Shown here in pieces: positions 59,413 to 64,000 of a stretch of 64,000 nucleotides of DNA. The first letter of the stretch is position 1. Each line of letters starts with the position of its first letter. Below the pieces are notes generated by a model. The model ran no database searches and was not told where the DNA came from. It saw only the letters and a program-made list of their open reading frames with translations. The position numbers and the translations under genes were made by a program. Source of the stretch: JAAXIE01 sp965263155 (GTDB lineage: Bacteria; Chloroflexota; Dehalococcoidia; Lucifugimonadales; JAAXIE01); assembly GCA_965263155.1 (NCBI GenBank), contig OZ253586.1, positions 744,001 through 808,000 on the forward strand. The letters are read 5' to 3'.

Positions 59413-59649
59413 ATGTGGTTGTGCGAAGCGATATCTGACTTCAGCGGAGGGCGGACGTGGGTCGTTGTGCTGTTGTGGGTCTGTGTATGCGCTATCGCTG
59501 CGCTAGGGTTAAGTCGTCTGATTGCACGCGGGCATCGCCCACACGCGAACACCGGAGGCATGGCCCCGCCGGTGGAGTGGATTGTGCCGTGTCTGTTTGC
59601 AATGGTGCTATACGTTCTAGGTACTGGTGCAGAATACGTGTTGTGTTGA
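59413..59649 (+). CDS. Possible small two-span membrane protein
   Basis: A 78-residue frame from ATG 59413. TWVVVLLWVCVCAIAALGLS and WIVPCLFAMVLYVLGTGAEY are two hydrophobic spans around a basic loop (RLIARGHRPHAN). There is no ribosome site of note. It overlaps a minus-strand membrane ORF by about 158 bp. Confidence 0.38.
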   Translation: MWLCEAISDFSGGRTWVVVLLWVCVCAIAALGLSRLIARGHRPHANTGGMAPPVEWIVPCLFAMVLYVLGTGAEYVLC

Positions 59650-59719
59650 CGTACAGGATGGAGTGCGCAACGATTGATCCAGCCATTACGACGCCCATTC
59701 CTATCAGAAATAGCTCCAT
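59492..59719 (-). CDS. Possible small single-span membrane protein
   Basis: A 75-residue frame. MELFLIGMGVVMAGSIVAHS is a membrane span, then a polar tail with one CLRC pair. It is convergent with, and overlaps, the frame at 59413. Evidence is composition only. Confidence 0.3.
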   Translation of the reverse strand: MELFLIGMGVVMAGSIVAHSILYVNTTRILHQYLERIAPLQTDTAQSTPPAGPCLRCSRVGDARVQSDDLTLAQR

Positions 59720-59920
59720 CCCATTTATCTTACTCCAAGAGGGTAAAGAGAGGAAGGGTAGGAGGCCCCCTTTCGCAGACTTATTTCTACGCCCCTCTAA
59801 TTCAAACGCCCATAATGCTTGACATTATAGCTGCTTAGCCATCCTATAGGTCTGCGGCAGAAGACCGCCCATTCTGAGCAGGCGTTTGCCAGCCTCAGAG
59901 AAGGTCCGAGGAGTGAAACG

Positions 59921-60124
59921 ATGTCGAAGGTCAACGAAGCTTGTCTTGCGCAGGTGAAACAGTTTCTAGAGCAGTACATCGACGAAGTGGATAGGTCCGG
60001 TCTCACTGAGAAGTCGGCTAAAACCTACAAACTTCACGTCGACCAGTTCGTCCGGTGGCTGGACGACGACTTCATCCCTGGAGACCGCGTGCAACGGAGG
60101 AACTCTCGCCGCGTTAGTGGATGA
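59921..60124 (+). CDS. Small SAM-like/core-binding-domain protein
   Basis: A 67-residue protein. FLEQYIDEVDRSGLTEKSAK followed by TYKLHVDQFVRWLDDDFIPG is the helical pattern of the N-terminal DNA-binding (core-binding) domain of tyrosine recombinases, often found alone or joined to nuclease domains. GAGGAG lies seven bases before the ATG at 59921. The catalytic domain does not follow. It may belong with the gene at 60155, 30 bp downstream, as a former fusion. Confidence 0.6.
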   Translation: MSKVNEACLAQVKQFLEQYIDEVDRSGLTEKSAKTYKLHVDQFVRWLDDDFIPGDRVQRRNSRRVSG

Positions 60125-60154
60125 CCGCGCGGACCAACTGAGCGCAGCCGACGC

Positions 60155-60709
60155 TTGGTGGCCATCACGTCAGTTTTTATGCAGAACGGCGAGTTCTTTG
60201 GCAAGGGCCTGTTTATTAGCAAAGCCGCCAACCTTCAGGGAAGGGCCTTGGGCAGGTTGGCCCCTGCCCCTCACTGGCTTGTGGCCGAGGTGCGAATGGA
60301 GGCATCGGGTGCTGCGGCCGTCATTGTCACGGACCAATGGGTAGTATCCATCTACGGAGATAATGCCGACAATTGCGTTGAGGCGTTGCTGAAGTACCGT
60401 GACGCTATCGTGACAGCACTGGACGCCAAGGTGACGGGAATAAGCAGGGCACCGGAGGGGCCAGACTTCCTAGTGTCCAATGGCAGGAACAGGGTCGTGG
60501 TCAAAGCGAAGTCATATCCGGTGTTGTTGAGACCTGTGGTTGAAGCAGGTCGCTACGCGCACCGCTTCAACGCTCCCGCGGTCATCTGTGTCCCCGACCG
60601 CGCTGAAGTGCTGGACAGCGTGAGAAAGTGGGCGGAGGACAACAACATATTCGTCTCACCCATTGGACAGGTCGCCGCCACGCTCAGGAAGCTGCTAGAA
60701 GCCGATTAG
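60155..60709 (+). CDS. Unknown protein, possibly with a nuclease-like end
   Basis: A protein of up to 184 residues. The TTG at 60155 is uncertain; an ATG follows at 60179. The C-terminal half, NRVVVKAKSYPVLLRPVVEA then RYAHRFNAPAVICVPDRAEV, recalls PD-(D/E)XK folds (strand with K-x-K, then a helix with RYAxRF and strand AVICV), but the acidic catalytic residues are not clear. Together with the core-binding protein before it and the methyltransferase remnant after it, a restriction enzyme role is conceivable. That is inference. Confidence 0.5.
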   Translation: MVAITSVFMQNGEFFGKGLFISKAANLQGRALGRLAPAPHWLVAEVRMEASGAAAVIVTDQWVVSIYGDNADNCVEALLKYRDAIVTALDAKVTGISRAPEGPDFLVSNGRNRVVVKAKSYPVLLRPVVEAGRYAHRFNAPAVICVPDRAEVLDSVRKWAEDNNIFVSPIGQVAATLRKLLEAD

Positions 60710-60835
60710 CCGGACATCTTCCTACAGCATTGCGGGACCAGTTCCGCCTCCACTCGCACTGATGTCCGCAGTTCACTAGCTGCAACCATCCTGATTCGTA
60801 GCTAAAACGAAGTTTTGCCCCTGCCTCCAAGAGAA

Positions 60836-60848
60836 CGGTTCCGTTTGC
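60836..60848 (-). repeat. Recurrent 13-bp word, copy 6
   Basis: On the minus strand it is an exact GCAAACGGAACCG. It lies between the possible nuclease gene and the methyltransferase remnant. Confidence 0.6.
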
Positions 60849-60899
60849 ATGAGGGTAACCCTGATAAACTGCCCCAAGCCGACGTGCAAGGGGCGTCTA

Positions 60900-61126
60900 A
60901 TGGGAATCCCCAACTTCCAGAATCGCACCCTCTATGAGGGCGACAACCTTTCGTTCCTCCGGGTATCAACTCCGAGACCATAGACCTTCTAGCGACGGAC
61001 TCGCCCTTCAACAAGTCCAAGGACTTCCACGCTACGCCCGACAGCGTGGCGTCGGGTGCGCGGTTCGAGGACAGGTGGACATGGGAGCGGGACGCCCACG
61101 AGGACTGGCTTGAGGCGATCACGGGA
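60900..61126 (+). pseudogene. N-terminal remnant of a site-specific DNA methyltransferase
   Basis: From ATG 60900 the frame reads MGIPNFQNRTLYEGDNLSFL. After a one-base shift it continues INSETIDLLATDSPFNKSKD, FHATPDSVASGARFEDRWTW and ERDAHEDWLEAITG. DSPFNKS is the DPPY-like catalytic motif in the variant DPPFNK known from amino-methyltransferases with this start. All of the remaining 300 or more residues, including the SAM-binding FxGxG motif, are missing. It is a dead remnant of a restriction-modification or orphan methyltransferase gene. Confidence 0.8.
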
Positions 61127-61467
61127 GGCCACGGGACCTGGTCAACACCTGATGCTACAAGGCAATGTGACTGCGTATACCCAAGAAAGCGAGCAGCATC
61201 GGTGGCTGATTGCAGTCAATCAGATGATGATCAGATTGTTAGGTCGTATCGAGACGGCTCCGAAGGGTTCTATTCCGCATGATTCTGCGGAATGAGCAGC
61301 GGAGACATCACCGTTGGTTCTTGACCCGCCCGGGCATGGCCTAGGAACCGGGGCATCCCCGGCGTTACGCGTCCAAGGCCGGAGCCTTCAGGCCCTTCAT
61401 GCGCTCAATGGCCTTATCGGTTTAGTCCCTGACCCACTCGCAGACCGTGGCCTTCTGGTAGTTAGTG

Positions 61468-62103
61468 TTAGTAGTTACTCCCCTCCTTGGCCATCCGCTT
61501 CCGGTCTCGCTTCAGACGCACTTCCGGCTCGGAGAACGGGTTCTCGGGACTGACCAGAGGCCCCATCAGCTTCCGCAACTCAGGGCCGGCCGTCGGGGCC
61601 AGCGAGTGCGCGGGGTTGTGGCGTGGCGGTTTGTCCCCGGACACCAGTGCCGGGTCTAGGTCGTACAGGCGTTCAAGCCAACCCAGCGACCAGGGTTCAG
61701 TGCGCGGGTCGGCGTTACGTCGCCCCGGCAACAGGCATGTAAAGGCCAGCTTCACCCCAGCCCGCTGCCGGGTTCTCTTTCCCAACCCGTTTCGCGCAAC
61801 CCTCCGCTTGTAGAGGGCCGTCCGCTCCCCGCCTTCCGTCGACACCTGTTTCTCGTAGGCAGCACTGTATCGCAGGTAGGCGCAGCGGGGATGGTAGAGG
61901 CGTTGCCCTGCCCGCTCGATGAGGGGTTCACCACAACCCTTGCAGGGAGGCGGGTCGGGTCGGGGCGGTCGCACACGCCCCGGATGGTAACGGGCCTCGT
62001 AACAGCGCGGGCAGTACAGGCTACCACCCCATCGCTTTACTAGGGGGTCGCCACAACCCTTGCAGAGGGGCGGGGCTGGGGCCCTCTCCATGGCCATCGC
62101 CAC
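61468..62103 (-). CDS. Multi-zinc-ribbon protein, copy 2
   Basis: A 211-residue protein. CKGCGDPLVKRWGGSLYCPR with C and CKGCGEPLIERAGQRLYHPR with C are two consecutive zinc ribbons. The conserved helical part follows: LPGRRNADPRTEPWSLGWLE, SGDKPPRHNPAHSLAPTAG and PELRKLMGPLVSPENPFSEP. It lacks the first ribbon of the copy at 55332. The start is ATG 62103 with further ATGs at 62097 and 62091. No function is known; the ribbons suggest nucleic-acid binding. Confidence 0.65.
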   Translation of the reverse strand: MAMAMERAPAPPLCKGCGDPLVKRWGGSLYCPRCYEARYHPGRVRPPRPDPPPCKGCGEPLIERAGQRLYHPRCAYLRYSAAYEKQVSTEGGERTALYKRRVARNGLGKRTRQRAGVKLAFTCLLPGRRNADPRTEPWSLGWLERLYDLDPALVSGDKPPRHNPAHSLAPTAGPELRKLMGPLVSPENPFSEPEVRLKRDRKRMAKEGSNY

Positions 62104-62863
62104 CCTACCGCGCTCGTCGACGTCGGTTCTTTGGCTTGGACTTACGGCGGTTGGGGTGAGGCTTGACGCGCCACCAGAGGTCGCTCGCGGTTGGCTTCTT
62201 CGGCACGGGACTCCTTTCGCCCCGTCGGGGGGAGAGAAACCCGTGCCATCGGGCGGTTGCTTGTAGGAAGCATCCCGCGGTAGGATCGGAAGGCCGGGTA
62301 AGGCTTTCCGTTGGGCGGTTGGATTTTCCCTCCCCCTTCGGAGTAAGGCGCCAGTTCCTTATCTAAGGGCTGGCGTCACTTCTTTTTCTGAGGGGTTAAG
62401 CGGAGCTTACGGACGCGGACGCCGTCGCGTCAAGCCTACCCCGGCTTTGATGCCAACCCCCCCCCCGCGTGATGCAAAAGCCCCCCCACGTGATGCGTCC
62501 GAACGATGGAGCAGATAGTTAGTCAGCACGAGCCCGAGTAGACCAGACGGGACCGAGAAGGGCTTCTAGAGGTGTCTATTCTTGCGCGGTATCCCGCCGT
62601 TACGGACATCAGGTAGTGATGCGCCACGTTCTGCGGGTGACAGTAAGTCCACGCAGTCGTAGCATAGACTAACGCCCGTCCTTCTCAGGGATGTAAATCA
62701 AAGCCACGACCCACCGTACGAAACGGTACACTTGGCAGCGCACCCACCCCCATCTCCCGGCGATGGGTGGTGGCACTTTTCCGACCACGCCTGTTAAGGT
62801 TGGTGGTTCTAGCTATCCTGCACCGTTGGCAGACAGCAAAGACAACATTTGGGGGGGAGTCAA
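62104..62863. other. Gene-free stretch
   Basis: No convincing gene is seen in 760 bp. Low-complexity C-rich runs stand near 62455-62480. The left part carries purine-rich and palindromic bits but nothing that I can name. Confidence 0.5.
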
Positions 62864-63025
62864 ATGTCGGAGTCAACAAGCCGAATTGAGATTGAGGAAT
62901 GGATATCCGTCCTGCCGAACTCATCAGCAGTAGTCGTACGACACTACCAGGCTGCGGAAAAAGGAATTTGTGAGTTAGGATGCCACGGAGACGCAGCGGA
63001 GGTGTGGGATGCGCGGAAGACGTGA
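62864..63025 (+). CDS. 53-residue ORF overlapping the IS5-like transposase start
   Basis: MSESTSRIEIEEWISVLPNS and KGICELGCHGDAAEVWDARK are its two ends. GGGGGGGAG stands four bases before the ATG. It overlaps the transposase gene by 17 bp and contains that gene's ribosome site, so it could serve as a coupling leader. It may also be the cut end of an older gene. No family is recognised. Confidence 0.38.
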   Translation: MSESTSRIEIEEWISVLPNSSAVVVRHYQAAEKGICELGCHGDAAEVWDARKT

Positions 63026-64000
63026 GGAACAGGAAGTTATGCTGGCCTTCGTGGACATGGAGGGGCGAGTGCCGAAGGACCATCCACTCCGCACCGTCAA
63101 GACCGTGGCCGACGAGGCGCTGAAACGTCTCTCACCTGAGTTCGACCGGATGTACTCCAAGGTGGGCCGGGCATCGGTGCCACCGGAGCGATTGCTGAAG
63201 GCGTCGCTGCTCATCTCCCTCTACTCGGTGCGTAGCGAGCGGGCCTTCTGCGAGGAGCTGGAATACAATCTGCTGTTTCGCTGGTTTTTGGATATGAACC
63301 TGATGGAACGCAGCTTCGACCCCACGGTGTTCACCAAGAACCGGAAGCGATTGCTGGAACACAGGACAGGACAGGCCCTGTTCGACGAGGTGGTGTGGGA
63401 AGCGGACCGCCGGGGACTGCTGTCGGACGAGCACTTCAGTGTGGACGGGACGCTGATAGAGGCAGTGGCCAGCATCAAGAGCTTCCGACGGCGAGATGAG
63501 GGGGAGCCACCGCCCGACGACGACCCCGGCAATCCGTGGGTGGACTTTCGTGGGGAGAGGTTGAAGAACGAGACCCACGAGAGCAGGACGGACCCCGAGG
63601 CCAGGCTGATGCGGAAGGGTAAGGGCAGGGAGGCTAGGCTGTCCTTCATGGGCCACGCCCTGATGGAGAACGGCAACGGACTGCTGATGGACTTCATGGT
63701 GAGCAGGGCCACGGGTAGGGCGGAGCGTGAGGCTGTGCCCGTGATGCTGGACGATGCCCGGCAGCGGGGATACCGTCCCAAGACCCTGGGAGGTGACAAG
63801 GGCTACGACACGCGGGAGTGTGTCAGGGCCATGCGTAATCGGGGGGTGACGCCTCACGTAGCCCGAAGGACACACTCGGCGATAGACGGACGCACCACAC
63901 GGCACGCGAGCTACAGGGCGAGCCAAAAGGTCCGCAAGCGTGTGGAGGAGATATTCGGGTGGATGAAGACGGTGGGGGGATTCCGGAGGACGCGGTATCG
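63009..64000 (+). CDS. IS5/IS1182-like DDE transposase, 3' end cut by window edge
   Basis: 330 residues are visible. MLAFVDMEGRVPKDHPLRTV and SERAFCEELEYNLLFRWFLD are the N-terminal blocks. HFSVDGTLIEAVASIKSFRR has the first Asp, NPWVDFRGERLKNETHESRT the family insertion, TLGGDKGYDTRECV the second Asp, and RKRVEEIFGWMKTVGGFRRT the Glu. GGAGG lies six bases before the ATG at 63009. It appears intact as far as it goes. It is the only transposase with a full N-terminus besides the SWIM one. Confidence 0.9.
   Translation, partial: MRGRREEQEVMLAFVDMEGRVPKDHPLRTVKTVADEALKRLSPEFDRMYSKVGRASVPPERLLKASLLISLYSVRSERAFCEELEYNLLFRWFLDMNLMERSFDPTVFTKNRKRLLEHRTGQALFDEVVWEADRRGLLSDEHFSVDGTLIEAVASIKSFRRRDEGEPPPDDDPGNPWVDFRGERLKNETHESRTDPEARLMRKGKGREARLSFMGHALMENGNGLLMDFMVSRATGRAEREAVPVMLDDARQRGYRPKTLGGDKGYDTRECVRAMRNRGVTPHVARRTHSAIDGRTTRHASYRASQKVRKRVEEIFGWMKTVGGFRRTRY

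Overview
This 64 kb window is bacterial, of moderately high GC (roughly 60% by eye), with frequent TTG and GTG starts. The gene set fits a free-living or host-associated heterotroph of the Chloroflexota (SAR202/Dehalococcoidia-like): three luciferase-type flavin oxidoreductases, an acyl-CoA-dehydrogenase-fold monooxygenase, a B12-binding-domain-less methylmalonyl-CoA mutase subunit, Uma2 and SurE. No rRNA is present, so this placement is inference. The only RNA gene seen is tRNA-Lys(TTT).

Layout. 1-9.4 kb: edge-cut class IV aminotransferase, a PPOX-type flavoprotein, a frameshifted hicB, an esterase-like hydrolase, typA, an HTH plus ImmA/IrrE-type protein, a SEC-C protein, an MsnO8-like flavin oxidoreductase and a Uma2 nuclease. 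9.5-20.8 kb, all on the minus strand: glutamine amidotransferase, GXGXG protein, FMN glutamate-synthase-like subunit, a DNA glycosylase, a type III glutamine-synthetase-like ligase, then the four subunits of a heterotetrameric sarcosine-oxidase-like enzyme (delta, alpha, gamma, beta). This parts list equals that of the N-methylglutamate pathway (mgsABC, gmaS, mgdABCD) for methylamine use, although a sarcosine/glutamine variant cannot be excluded. 20.9-26.2 kb: a four-gene MacAB-like efflux operon with translational overlaps.

26.7-45 kb: metabolic genes (SDR, cupin, two long-chain-type flavin monooxygenases, M20 peptidase, acyl-CoA-dehydrogenase-like monooxygenase, alpha/beta hydrolase, SurE, methylmalonyl-CoA mutase), an LRR lipoprotein between 26-bp direct repeats, a collagen-like/peptide-binding fusion lipoprotein, and tRNA-Lys. 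Two families of intergenic palindromes recur through 2.6-41.6 kb.

45-64 kb is an accessory island: small unknown genes (many zinc-ribbon or single-membrane proteins), an HNH protein, three IS1595-type transposase tails, a SWIM-zinc-finger DDE transposase enclosed by an inverted duplication, a methyltransferase remnant beside a possible nuclease, and an IS5-like transposase cut by the right edge. A 13-bp word, GCAAACGGARCCG, recurs there, usually just downstream of plus-strand genes, and one copy lies at the edge of a gene fragment. This looks like cassette-style gene turnover and is the least explained part of the window.
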